From Olsenella_K sp036454645 (GTDB lineage: Bacteria; Actinomycetota; Coriobacteriia; Coriobacteriales; Atopobiaceae), in assembly GCA_036454645.1 (NCBI GenBank), contig JAZHSQ010000034.1:1-20022 (forward strand): a stretch of 20,022 nucleotides of DNA. The letters are read 5' to 3'. Under the pieces are notes generated by a model that worked only from the letters and a program-made list of their open reading frames with translations, was not told the DNA's origin and made no database searches. This document shows, in pieces, positions 1 through 6,428 of the stretch. A program made the translations under genes and the position numbers. Numbering within the stretch: the first letter of the stretch is position 1; every line of letters begins with the position of its first letter.

Positions 1-9
1 CCTCCCGTC

Positions 10-59
10 GGCGCCCCGCCCGGCAACTCCGGCCGGCGCCCCGCCCGGCAACTCCGGCC
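10..59. repeat. 25-bp tandem repeat, two perfect copies
   Basis: Two identical 25-base units (10-34 and 35-59) stand head to tail, followed by the first five bases of a third copy. The unit contains GGCAACTCCGGCC and is very GC-rich. It lies just downstream of the mscL stop codon on the minus strand. Its CCGGCC/GGCCGG segments could form a weak hairpin, but no T-tract follows, so a terminator role is only possible. Confidence 0.85.
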
Positions 60-66
60 GGCGCGC

Positions 67-519
67 CTAGACGTGCGCCCCGCCGGGGATCTCGCCCGCG
101 CAGTGCGGGCAGCGGGTGGCGCCGGGCTTGACCTCCTCGAGGCAGTGCGGGCAGACGGGGGTCGTGGCCTTCTCCTCCTCCTTCTGCTTGTTGAGCAGCT
201 TGTTCGCGCTCTCCTGCACGGTCTTCTCGAGCTTGTTCATGCCCTTGACCATGCAGAAGACGATGAGCGCGATGATCAGGAAGTTGATGATCGCGCTGAT
301 GAAGTTGGAGAAGCCGATCGTCGTGTCGCCCACGGTGACGTCGAGTCCGGAGACCTCCGTGCCGCCGCCGGTGACGATGTGGATGAACGGCTGCAGCACG
401 TCGCTCGTGAGCGAGGTGACGATGCCCGTGAAGGCACCGCCGATGATGACGCCGATGGCCATGTCCATCACGTTGCCGCGGGAGATGAACTCCCTGAACT
501 CCTTGAAGAAGCCGGACAT
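67..519 (-). CDS. mscL: Large-conductance mechanosensitive channel MscL with C-terminal zinc ribbon
   Basis: MscL forms a homopentameric pore in the cytoplasmic membrane that opens on hypo-osmotic shock. The protein begins MSGFFKEFREFISRGNVMDM, the usual amphipathic N-terminus. A first membrane helix (AIGVIIGGAFTGIVTSL) follows, then a periplasmic loop, then a second helix (about residues 74-92, IINFLIIALIVFCMV). The end is an added zinc-ribbon-like tail with two CPHC motifs about 14 residues apart, also found in some other Gram-positive MscL proteins. An in-frame ATG lies six bases upstream (523-525), but the GAAAGGA ribosome site abuts it and is correctly spaced (5 nt) only for the ATG at 519, giving 150 residues. 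It follows dtd on the same strand after 54 bases, so the two are probably co-transcribed. Confidence 0.95.
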   Translation of the reverse strand: MSGFFKEFREFISRGNVMDMAIGVIIGGAFTGIVTSLTSDVLQPFIHIVTGGGTEVSGLDVTVGDTTIGFSNFISAIINFLIIALIVFCMVKGMNKLEKTVQESANKLLNKQKEEEKATTPVCPHCLEEVKPGATRCPHCAGEIPGGAHV

Positions 520-545
520 GTGCATCCTTTCTCTCGGGCGGCCGT

Positions 546-563
546 GCCGCCTCCTCCGGCGGC
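546..563. other. Small hairpin in the dtd-mscL spacer
   Basis: GCCGCC (546-551) and GGCGGC (558-563) form a 6-bp stem around a six-base loop between the dtd stop codon and the mscL ribosome site. There is no T-tract. It is more likely a processing or attenuation structure than a full terminator. Confidence 0.3.
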
Positions 564-573
564 CGCGCCGCCG

Positions 574-1035
574 CTAACGGTGCCTCGGACGGGCGAGCTC
601 GTCCGTGTCGAGCCAGATTGTGAACGGGCCGTCGTTCACGAGCGAGACGCGCATCTTGGCGCCGAACGAGCCGTGCGCCACGCGCACGTCGCGGGCGGCC
701 ACGTCGCAGAAGTGCCGGTAGAGCGCGTCCGCCAGCCCTGGCCCGGCGGCGCCGTTGAAGGAGGGCCTGCGGCCCTTGCGGCAGTCCGCGAAGAGCGTGA
801 ACTGGCTGACCACCAGCACCTCGCCCGATACGTCGGCGAGCGAGAGGTTGGTCTTGCCCGCCTCGTCCTCGAACACCCTTAGATGATAGATCTTTTCCCA
901 GAGCGCGTCCGCGACCTCCGCGGTGTCATCGGGGCCCACGCCGAGAAGGACGAGGAAGCCGCGACCGCAGCTGCCCACCTCCTGGCCGCCGACCTCGACG
1001 CGCGCCTCCTCGACCCTCTGCAGCAAGGCCCTCAT
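574..1035 (-). CDS. dtd: D-aminoacyl-tRNA deacylase
   Basis: DTD hydrolyses D-amino acids mischarged onto tRNA (for example D-Tyr-tRNA), a chiral proofreading step in the cytoplasm; it also removes glycine from tRNA-Ala. The signature SQFTLFADCRKGRRPSF holds the active-site SQFTL motif, and NDGPFTIWLD near the C-terminus carries the cross-subunit Gly-Pro motif. The start MRALLQRVEEARV matches the family. Two in-frame ATGs exist, at 1041 and 1035. The GAGGGGG ribosome site lies only one or two bases before the first and about seven before the second, so 1035 is chosen, giving 153 residues, normal for the family. It is followed by mscL. The upstream M32 gene is separated from it by a strong hairpin and tandem repeats. 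Confidence 0.95.
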   Translation of the reverse strand: MRALLQRVEEARVEVGGQEVGSCGRGFLVLLGVGPDDTAEVADALWEKIYHLRVFEDEAGKTNLSLADVSGEVLVVSQFTLFADCRKGRRPSFNGAAGPGLADALYRHFCDVAARDVRVAHGSFGAKMRVSLVNDGPFTIWLDTDELARPRHR

Positions 1036-1053
1036 GGGCATGCCCCCTCACTG

Positions 1054-1140
1054 GCACGTCTCTCCCGGCCGCGACCCGGCGGTCCGTCCCGGCCGCACGT
1101 CTCTCCCGGCTGCGACCCGGCCGTTCGTCCCGGGCGCACG
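1054..1140. repeat. 41-bp tandem repeat, two copies plus a fragment
   Basis: Copy one (1054-1094) and copy two (1095-1135) both start GCACGTCTCTCCCGG. They differ at a handful of positions, and the first five bases of a third copy follow. They fill most of the spacer between the hairpin behind the M32 gene and the dtd start, so they would lie in or near the dtd promoter or leader. No AT-rich -10 box is visible there. Confidence 0.8.
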
Positions 1141-1141
1141 C

Positions 1142-1180
1142 CGCCGGCGGCCCGGGCGCGGGGCGCCCGGGCCGCCGGCG
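1142..1180 (-). terminator. Perfect 18-bp hairpin directly after the M32 carboxypeptidase stop codon
   Basis: The arms at 1142-1159 and 1163-1180 are perfect inverted complements around a three-base loop, all G/C. The stem begins at the base next to the TAG stop (1181-1183) of the M32 gene. No T-tract follows on the minus strand, so it would act as a GC-only terminator, a Rho-assisted one, or a 3' stabilising structure. Confidence 0.7.
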
Positions 1181-2737
1181 CTAGAGTCCGTAGATGCCGC
1201 GGTACTTCTCGTCCAGGTAGCGCGTGTAGTGCGAGGGGTCGAAGCCCGTGTGGCACGCCATCCGGATGATCTCGTCGGGGTCCTTGGATCGCCCGTAGCG
1301 CCAGACGCGCTGGCGCAGCCACTCGCGGACCTCCGTGAGGTCGCCGCGCGAGAGGTCGTCCTCCCACGCCACGCCGTCGGCCAGCATCTGGTCCTTGAGC
1401 TGGGCGCCGTAGGCGCCGCCGAGCGCGTAGGTGGGGAAGTAGCCGAAGTAGCCGGTCGACCAGTGCGAGTCCTGCAGCGCGCCGTCGCGGTCGTTGGGGA
1501 CGCGGACGCCGAGGTAGCCCTTGTAGCGCTCCTTCCAGAGGCCGGGCACGTCGGCTGCCTTCGCCTCGCCCGAGAAGAGCAGCTGCTCGATCTCGTAGCG
1601 GATGATGATGTGCAGCGGGTAGGTGAGCTCGTCGGCCTCGGTGCGGATGGGCTGCGGCTCGACGCGATTGGTCGCGAGCCAGAACTGCTGCGGCGTCACG
1701 CGCATCATCTGGCCGGGGAAGTGGCGCTTGAGCAGCTCGAGCAGGTGCGGCGCGAACGCGCGGTCGCGCCCGACGTAGTTCTCGAAGAAGCGCGACTGTC
1801 CCTCGTGCATGCCCGCGGAGGTGCCGCCCGAGAGGGACGTGTAGTTGAACGAGGGGTCCACGCCCTGCTCGTAGGAGTTGTGGCCGCCCTCGTGCAGCAT
1901 GCTGTAGAGGTTGCGCGTCACGTCGTTCTCGTAGACGTGGGCCGCCGTCACGGCGTAGTTGGTGGTCATGGCCTCCGAGAAGGGGTGCTCGGTCTCGGTG
2001 AGCCACCAGGCGTCGAGGTTGACGCCCTCGAGCTCGGCGACGTCGCGCGCGAGCTGCCACTGGCGCGCGACGTCGAAGCGGCCCTCGATGCAGTCGCGGG
2101 ACGGCTGGTAGCCCTTGGAGCGGATGTCCATGAGCAGGGGCACGACCGTGTCCTTGACCCGCGCGAAGAAGTCGTCGTAGAAGGCGCGGCTCGTGCCCTG
2201 CTCGAAGTGGTCGAGCCAGACGTCGTAGGCGTCGCGCCTGGGGTCGCGCTCGTGGGCCATGCGCCTCATGAGCGCGACGAGCCGGTCCACGTAGGGCTCG
2301 AAGCTCGCCCAGTCGTCAGCGTGCTTGGCGCGCGTCCAGACGTCGTTGGCCTCGCAGGTGAGGCGCGTCAGCTCGGCCTGGTCGGCGGCCGGGACGAGCG
2401 TCATCTCCTCCTGCGCGCGGCGCAGGACCCTGACCTGCGCGCGGGTGGTCTCGTCGAGCTCGGCGTCGTGCTCGGAGAGGTGGTCGAGGGCGCCCTTGAG
2501 CTCGGGGGAGCAGACGAGCTCGTGGTCCTCCTCCTCCAGGACGGCGAGGGCCTCGCCGCGGTCGGCGGTGACGGCCGCAGGGTCGATCGTGGGGCCAAGG
2601 ACGTCGAGGGTCTTCTTGGCGTAGCGGTGGGCGTAGAGGTGGCGCTCGACCTCGCGGAGCGTGTCGAGGTACGGGGCGAGGTCGGAGGGGAGGGGCCCGC
2701 GCTCGGCGGCGGGCTCCGCGGGGTTGGTGTCAGGCAT
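1181..2737 (-). CDS. Carboxypeptidase Taq family metallopeptidase (M32)
   Basis: M32 enzymes are cytoplasmic, metal-dependent carboxypeptidases that trim C-terminal residues from peptides. The 518-residue length is normal. The zinc motif HEGGH is at residues 282-286, with the family variant HEGQSRFFEN about 30 residues later supplying the third ligand Glu. Other family blocks are visible: HPFSE before the active site and IRTEADELTYPLHIIIRYE after it. There is no signal peptide. The ribosome site AGGAGGAACC directly precedes the ATG. The gene is transcribed away from the ROK kinase, and a perfect hairpin abuts its stop codon, so it is probably monocistronic. The substrate range cannot be read from the sequence. 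Confidence 0.95.
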   Translation of the reverse strand: MPDTNPAEPAAERGPLPSDLAPYLDTLREVERHLYAHRYAKKTLDVLGPTIDPAAVTADRGEALAVLEEEDHELVCSPELKGALDHLSEHDAELDETTRAQVRVLRRAQEEMTLVPAADQAELTRLTCEANDVWTRAKHADDWASFEPYVDRLVALMRRMAHERDPRRDAYDVWLDHFEQGTSRAFYDDFFARVKDTVVPLLMDIRSKGYQPSRDCIEGRFDVARQWQLARDVAELEGVNLDAWWLTETEHPFSEAMTTNYAVTAAHVYENDVTRNLYSMLHEGGHNSYEQGVDPSFNYTSLSGGTSAGMHEGQSRFFENYVGRDRAFAPHLLELLKRHFPGQMMRVTPQQFWLATNRVEPQPIRTEADELTYPLHIIIRYEIEQLLFSGEAKAADVPGLWKERYKGYLGVRVPNDRDGALQDSHWSTGYFGYFPTYALGGAYGAQLKDQMLADGVAWEDDLSRGDLTEVREWLRQRVWRYGRSKDPDEIIRMACHTGFDPSHYTRYLDEKYRGIYGL

Positions 2738-2751
2738 GGTTCCTCCTGGGT

Positions 2752-2813
2752 GGTCGGTTCCGGCGCCGGCCCCGGCGGTCGGTCCGGGGGGCGGCGCCGG
2801 CGGTCGGTTCCGG
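2752..2813. repeat. 25-bp tandem repeat, about 2.5 copies
   Basis: GGTCGGTTCCGG begins at 2752 and 2802, with a near copy (GGTCGGTCCGG) at 2777, so the period is 25 bases. Each of the first two units also carries a GGCGCCGGC block. It lies upstream of the M32 start codon. Confidence 0.7.
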
Positions 2814-2913
2814 TTCAGGAGTCGAGTGTAGCGCGCCGGCGCGCCGCGGCGGGCGCCGGGGGTCGGGTGGCCCCGCGCGCGGCCCGCCCGGCGCCGGCGG
2901 AGCGCGCCCGTGC

Positions 2914-2919
2914 GATACT
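2914..2919 (+). promoter_or_regulatory. Candidate -10 box for the ROK kinase
   Basis: TGCGATACT is one of the few AT-bearing stretches in this spacer and resembles an extended -10 (TGN-GATACT). It lies about 130 bases before the ATG, and no convincing -35 is seen. If real, the 18-bp repeats at 2926-2961 would sit at the very start of the transcript. Confidence 0.3.
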
Positions 2920-2925
2920 TGGGGC

Positions 2926-2961
2926 GCGCGCTTCCGCCGGGGTGCGCGCTTCCGCCGGGAC
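2926..2961. repeat. 18-bp tandem repeat, two copies
   Basis: GCGCGCTTCCGCCGGGGT (2926-2943) is followed by a near-identical copy (2944-2961) and the start of a third, just downstream of the candidate -10 of the ROK kinase gene. Confidence 0.75.
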
Positions 2962-3051
2962 GCGCGCCGCGCGCGGTCCCGCACGTTCTTCTCGGTCACG
3001 GCATTTCTCGGCAGGGGCGCCGCGGCGGGCGGCGCAGCGGAGGGAGTCCTC

Positions 3052-3990
3052 ATGAACAGGGTCTTCGGCATCGACGTCGGTGGTACCAGCATCAAGATCG
3101 GCCTCTTCGAGGAGGGCGGCGAGCTCGTCGCGACGCAGGTCGTGCCCACCGGCGCCCTCCTCACGGAGGACGACTTCGCCAAGGTGACCGGCGCGCTCGG
3201 GCGCGTCCTGGAGCAGAACGGCGGAGCGCCCGAAGAGGTCTGCGCCATCGGCCTGGACATCCCCGGCCCCGTCGACTCCGAGGGCAGGGTCGGCATGCTG
3301 CCCAACATCCAGCTGGACGACAAGGGCCTCAGGGCCGCGATCCAGGCCTCCTTCGGCGCGGCGCGGCTCGCCTTCGTGAACGACGCCAACGCGGCGGCGC
3401 TCGGCGAGCTGTGGCAGGGCGCGGCGCGCGGCGTGGGCAGCGCGGTCCTCGTCGCGCTCGGCACCGGCGTCGGCGCCGGCGTGATCGAGGGTGGCAGGGT
3501 CGTGGCGGGCGCCTTCGGGGCCGCCGGCGAGATCGGCCACCTCACGGTCAACCGGTCCGAGACGCGCGTGTGCGGCTGCGGCCGCTGCGGCTGCCTCGAG
3601 CAGTACGCCTCCGCCACCGGCGTCGTCAGGACGTACCGCGAGATGTGCGAGGCGGCGGGCGCGACCCCGGTGCCCCTCTCCGGCCCCACCGACACCCTCT
3701 CCGTCTTCCGTGCCGCCGAGCACGGCAACGAGGTCGCGGCCAACGCGATCTTCTCCATGGCCGACTACCTCGGCTACGCGCTCGCCCAGGTCTCCTGCGT
3801 CATGGACCCCGAGGTCTACCTGATCGGCGGCGGCGTGGGCAAGGGCTTCGGCTTCTTCGGCGAGAGGCTGCGCAGCTCCTTCCGCCACTACTGCCTGGCT
3901 ACCTCGGCGGGGACGCGGATCGTGCAGGCGAGCCTGGGCAACGAGGCCGCCATGTACGGCTGCGCCTACCAGGCGCTCTCGCAGGCGTAG
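3052..3990 (+). CDS. ROK family sugar kinase (glucokinase or amino-sugar kinase)
   Basis: This is a cytoplasmic ATP-dependent hexose kinase. The N-terminal phosphate-binding motif DVGGTSIKIGL is at residues 8-18, the catalytic Asp is D111 in VNDANAAALGE, and GTGVGAG is at 137-143. The ROK zinc signature GEIGHLTV followed by CGCGRCGCLEQYAS supplies H163, C174, C176 and C181. The absence of an N-terminal helix-turn-helix and the 312-residue length make it a kinase rather than a NagC/Mlc-type repressor. The GGAGGG ribosome site precedes the ATG. It is followed by nagA after 324 bases, so GlcNAc or another amino sugar is an attractive substrate, but glucose is equally compatible with the motifs; the assignment from context is inference. 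Confidence 0.92.
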   Translation: MNRVFGIDVGGTSIKIGLFEEGGELVATQVVPTGALLTEDDFAKVTGALGRVLEQNGGAPEEVCAIGLDIPGPVDSEGRVGMLPNIQLDDKGLRAAIQASFGAARLAFVNDANAAALGELWQGAARGVGSAVLVALGTGVGAGVIEGGRVVAGAFGAAGEIGHLTVNRSETRVCGCGRCGCLEQYASATGVVRTYREMCEAAGATPVPLSGPTDTLSVFRAAEHGNEVAANAIFSMADYLGYALAQVSCVMDPEVYLIGGGVGKGFGFFGERLRSSFRHYCLATSAGTRIVQASLGNEAAMYGCAYQALSQA

Positions 3991-4014
3991 GAGCCGGGCG
4001 GGAGCGCGGCGCGC

Positions 4015-4108
4015 GGCCTGCCTGGCACCCGCGCCCCGGCGCCCGCCCCCGCCGCGCCCCGGCCTGCCTGGCACCCGCGCCGCGCCCCGGCGCCCGCCCC
4101 CGCCGCGG
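4015..4108. repeat. About 46-bp tandem repeat, two copies
   Basis: GGCCTGCCTGGCACCCGCGC begins at 4015 and again at 4061. Each copy is followed by a CCGGCGCCCGCCCCCGCCGC block, and the second copy carries a five-base insertion. It lies just downstream of the ROK kinase stop codon. Confidence 0.8.
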
Positions 4109-4172
4109 CCCGCCGCCCGCCCGCGCCCGCGCCTCCGCCGCGAGCCGGGGTGCGTGCGGAGGCCGTGCGCGG

Positions 4173-4178
4173 TATCCT
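4173..4178 (+). promoter_or_regulatory. Candidate -10 box for nagA
   Basis: TATCCT within GGTATCCTCTTTGG is an AT-richer island in the spacer. A similar string (GGTTAGACTCTTT) lies upstream of the HAD gene at 7618. There is no good -35. If used, the leader would be about 130 bases long and contain the three repeats at 4188-4282. Confidence 0.3.
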
Positions 4179-4187
4179 CTTTGGTCA

Positions 4188-4282
4188 GGCGGAGAAGCCA
4201 CCCGGGTGGCGTCCCGGGGGCGGAGAAGCCGCCCGGGCAGCGTCCCGGGGGGCCGAGAAGCGCCCGCCCGGGGCGTCCCGGG
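4188..4282 (+). repeat. 31/32-bp tandem repeat, three copies, each able to form a hairpin
   Basis: GGCGGAGAAGCC starts copies at 4188 and 4219, and a diverged copy (GGCCGAGAAG) starts at 4251; each unit ends in GTCCCGGG. In copy one the centre is a perfect 14-base palindrome (GCCACCCGGGTGGC, 4197-4210). Copies two and three keep the inverted symmetry with changed bases. The array sits between the candidate promoter and the nagA ribosome site. Confidence 0.75.
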
Positions 4283-4314
4283 CGCATGCGACCAGCGAGC
4301 TCGAGGGGGCTGCC

Positions 4315-5487
4315 ATGTCCACTTTCGCGTTGAAGTCAGACCACGTCATCCTGCCCGGCGGCATCGACGGCTTCGGGTACGTCCTCGTCCGAGACGGGAG
4401 GATCCTCGGAGTCCAGGTGGACGACCCGGCGCCCGGGGTCGAGGTCGTCGACCGCATGGGTTACTGGGTCGCGCCCGGCTACGTCGACACCCACGTCCAC
4501 GGCTTCATGGACCACGACGTGATGGACTGCGACCCCGCCGGCGTCAACGCCATCTCCGAGGGCCTCGTCCGCCACGGCACCACCTCGTGGCTCCCCACGA
4601 CCCTGACGGCGAGCGTCGAGGACACGGCGCGCGCCTGCCGGAGCGTCCTCGAGGCGCAGGGGAGCCGCGAGGACGGCTTCGTGGGCGCGCGCATCCAGGG
4701 CATCTTCCTCGAGGGCCCGTTCTTCACCGAGGAGCACAAGGGCGCCCAGAACCCCAAGTACCTGATGGACCCCTCCGTCGAGGCCTACGACGCCTGGCAG
4801 AGGGCGTGCGGCCACCTCATCAAGAAGTCCGCGCTCGCGCCCGAGCGCGACCACACCGCCGAGTACATCCACCACGTGACGGCCGACGGCTGCGTCGCCG
4901 CCATCGGGCACACCTCGGCCACCTACGGAGAGGCCGCCGCCGCGGTGCTCGCCGGCGCCAAGGTCTTCGTCCACACCTACAACGCCATGAGCGGCCTGCA
5001 CCACCGCGACCCCGGCGCCGTGGGCTGCGCGATGACGAGCCAGGACACCTACGCCGAGCTCATCTGCGACGGCCAGCACGTCAACCCCGTCGCCGCAGAC
5101 GCCCTCATCCGCGCCAAGGGCTGGGAGCACGTCTTCCTCATCACCGACTGCCTGCGCTGCGGCGGCATGCCCGACGGCGACTACTTCCTCGGCGAGCTGC
5201 CCATCGTGCTCTCCGGCGGCGCCGCCCACCTCAAGCGCGGCGGCAACCTCGCCGGCTCCGTCCTCACCATGGCGCGCGCGGTCAAGAACGTCGTGGACTG
5301 GGGCCTGGTGACGGCCGAGCAGGCCATCCGCATGGCGACCGAGGTGCCGGCCCGCGCCAACGACATCGCCGACCGCTGCGGCTCCATCCTGCCCGGGCGC
5401 GACGCCGACCTCGTGGTGCTCAACGCGGACCTCACCGTCGCGGAGACCTACCTCGCGGGCGAGGTCGTCCTGCCCGAGGGGGAGTGA
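4315..5487 (+). CDS. nagA: N-acetylglucosamine-6-phosphate deacetylase
   Basis: NagA converts GlcNAc-6-phosphate to glucosamine-6-phosphate and acetate, feeding amino sugars from the diet or recycled cell wall into glycolysis and peptidoglycan synthesis. It is an amidohydrolase-fold TIM barrel. Visible elements are DTHVHG (H60, H62), EGPFF (metal-ligand E133), GHTSAT (H199), HTYNAMSGLHHRDPG (H220 and the substrate loop), DGQHVNP (H255) and the catalytic Asp D278 in LITDCLR. The 390-residue length is usual. The chosen ATG has GAGGGGG five bases upstream; an in-frame ATG at 4150 would add 55 residues of translated repeat and lacks a ribosome site. The stop codon overlaps the next start codon (TGATG), so the two genes are translationally coupled. 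Confidence 0.95.
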   Translation: MSTFALKSDHVILPGGIDGFGYVLVRDGRILGVQVDDPAPGVEVVDRMGYWVAPGYVDTHVHGFMDHDVMDCDPAGVNAISEGLVRHGTTSWLPTTLTASVEDTARACRSVLEAQGSREDGFVGARIQGIFLEGPFFTEEHKGAQNPKYLMDPSVEAYDAWQRACGHLIKKSALAPERDHTAEYIHHVTADGCVAAIGHTSATYGEAAAAVLAGAKVFVHTYNAMSGLHHRDPGAVGCAMTSQDTYAELICDGQHVNPVAADALIRAKGWEHVFLITDCLRCGGMPDGDYFLGELPIVLSGGAAHLKRGGNLAGSVLTMARAVKNVVDWGLVTAEQAIRMATEVPARANDIADRCGSILPGRDADLVVLNADLTVAETYLAGEVVLPEGE

Positions 5488-6356
5488 TGGGCCTCCTCTC
5501 GCGCGTGCTCGGCAGGGGGAGGAAGGCGGACGAGAAGGACGCGGGGCCCCAGGCGCGCGCCGGCGCGTCCGCGCCCGGGGCCGCGGCGCCCGTCGGCGGC
5601 GACGTCGCCGCGCCCGCGGCGCCCCCCGCGCCCGAGCCGCTCGGCGTCCCCGTCGCCATCCCCGTCGCCGGGGGCGGCGAGGTCGAGGGGCGCCTGCTCG
5701 CGGGCGAGCTGCCCGTCTCGGGCGTGCCCGGCGTCCTGTGGCTCTACGGCGACTCCGTGCCCGGCCGCGACGCGGAGGCCCTCCAGGTCATGCCGCGCCT
5801 GCTCTTCGACCACCGCCCCTGCGTGGTGCTCGCGCTCGACCACCCGGCCGGGATCGAGGAGTGCCACGCGGCGCTCGTGTGGCTCCAGGACAACGCTCTG
5901 CGTCACGGCGTCGCCACGGACCAGGTGTTCGTCGGCGGCCTGGCCCTGGGCGCCGACCTCGCGGTGGAGCTCGCCCTCTACGAGCGCGACGAGGGCCGGG
6001 CGCCCGTCGCCTACCTGATGGCGCTCTACCCCACGCTCGGCGCCGGCTGGGACGCGACGCTGCCGGCCTACACCCGCGGCGTGGGCCTCTCGGGCATGCC
6101 CGCGGCCGCCGTGCTCACCGGCATGCGGGATCCCGCGCGCGACCAGACGATCGACCTCGTCGAGCGCCTGCGCGCCGCGGGCGACGACGTGGACTTCCAT
6201 ATGTACCGCTCGCGCCTGCGCGGCACGGGCCTCCTGGGCGAGGGCACCGACGGCCGCGAGGCCCAGGGCTTCGTCGTGAGGCTCTTCGACAGGGCCGTGG
6301 AGGAGCGCCGCGCCCGCCGGGGGAGCTTCCGCCGGACGGACCTGCCGCGCCTCTAG
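5487..6356 (+). CDS. Alpha/beta-hydrolase-fold protein lacking the catalytic serine
   Basis: After a basic start and an alanine/proline-rich linker (residues 20-55), the 289-residue protein shows the layout of the acetyl-esterase/hormone-sensitive-lipase type of alpha/beta hydrolase. It has a core strand (PGVLWLYGDS, 81-90), then CHAALVWLQDNALRHGVATD, then a strand and elbow VFVGGLALGADLAVELAL (148-165), then the late strand AAAVLTGMRDPARDQ. The elbow should read GxSxG but is G-L-A-L-G, with Ala153 at the nucleophile position. The HGG oxyanion motif and the terminal catalytic His are also not recognisable; only an Asp (D215) is in place. It starts inside the nagA stop codon with GAGGGGGAG upstream, so it is co-expressed with nagA. 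A pseudoenzyme or binding role is inferred; the fold call itself is fairly secure. Confidence 0.75.
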   Translation: MGLLSRVLGRGRKADEKDAGPQARAGASAPGAAAPVGGDVAAPAAPPAPEPLGVPVAIPVAGGGEVEGRLLAGELPVSGVPGVLWLYGDSVPGRDAEALQVMPRLLFDHRPCVVLALDHPAGIEECHAALVWLQDNALRHGVATDQVFVGGLALGADLAVELALYERDEGRAPVAYLMALYPTLGAGWDATLPAYTRGVGLSGMPAAAVLTGMRDPARDQTIDLVERLRAAGDDVDFHMYRSRLRGTGLLGEGTDGREAQGFVVRLFDRAVEERRARRGSFRRTDLPRL

Positions 6357-6382
6357 GCGCCACCGCCGGGGCGCCGGGCCCC

Positions 6383-6400
6383 GCCGGCTCCGCGGCCGGC
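6383..6400. terminator. Possible bidirectional hairpin between convergent genes
   Basis: GCCGGC occurs at 6383-6388 and 6395-6400 as inverted arms around a six-base loop, in the 72-base gap between two convergent stop codons. It is GC-only with no T-tract, so the support is position and symmetry. Confidence 0.35.
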
Positions 6401-6428
6401 AGCCCCTCCGGCCCCGCGGCCCGCGCCG

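Larger units (their letters stand above)
2738..3051. other. Divergent spacer between the M32 gene and the ROK kinase
   Basis: This 314-base spacer holds the ribosome sites of both divergent genes, two tandem repeats (2752-2813 and 2926-2961) and a candidate plus-strand -10 box (2914-2919). The rest is very GC-rich with no supported coding region; open frames through it have an arginine/proline-rich composition typical of out-of-frame GC-rich DNA. No clear promoter for the M32 gene was found. Confidence 0.6.
3991..4314. other. Repeat-filled spacer between the ROK kinase and nagA
   Basis: This 324-base spacer contains a two-copy repeat (4015-4108), a candidate -10 box (4173-4178) and a three-copy hairpin-forming repeat (4188-4282) before the nagA ribosome site (GAGGGGG, ending at 4309). 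An ATG-led frame does extend nagA upstream to 4150, but it has no ribosome site and would translate the repeats, so it is not taken as coding. Confidence 0.6.

Noticed and set aside
923..3055. Long plus-strand open frame of about 710 codons antisense to the M32 gene
   Set aside because: Its product is a low-information Val/Gly/Ala/Arg-rich sequence without motifs; it is the mirror of a GC-rich coding strand, and the M32 frame opposite carries full family motifs.
4015..4282. CRISPR-like array
   Set aside because: The units abut with no unique spacers, differ in length between the two blocks, and no cas genes are present.
2910..6356. Open frame of 1,148 codons running through the ROK kinase, nagA and the hydrolase gene
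   Set aside because: Only its last 289 codons (from 5487) are real. The earlier part is arginine-rich out-of-frame translation of the ROK and nagA genes.
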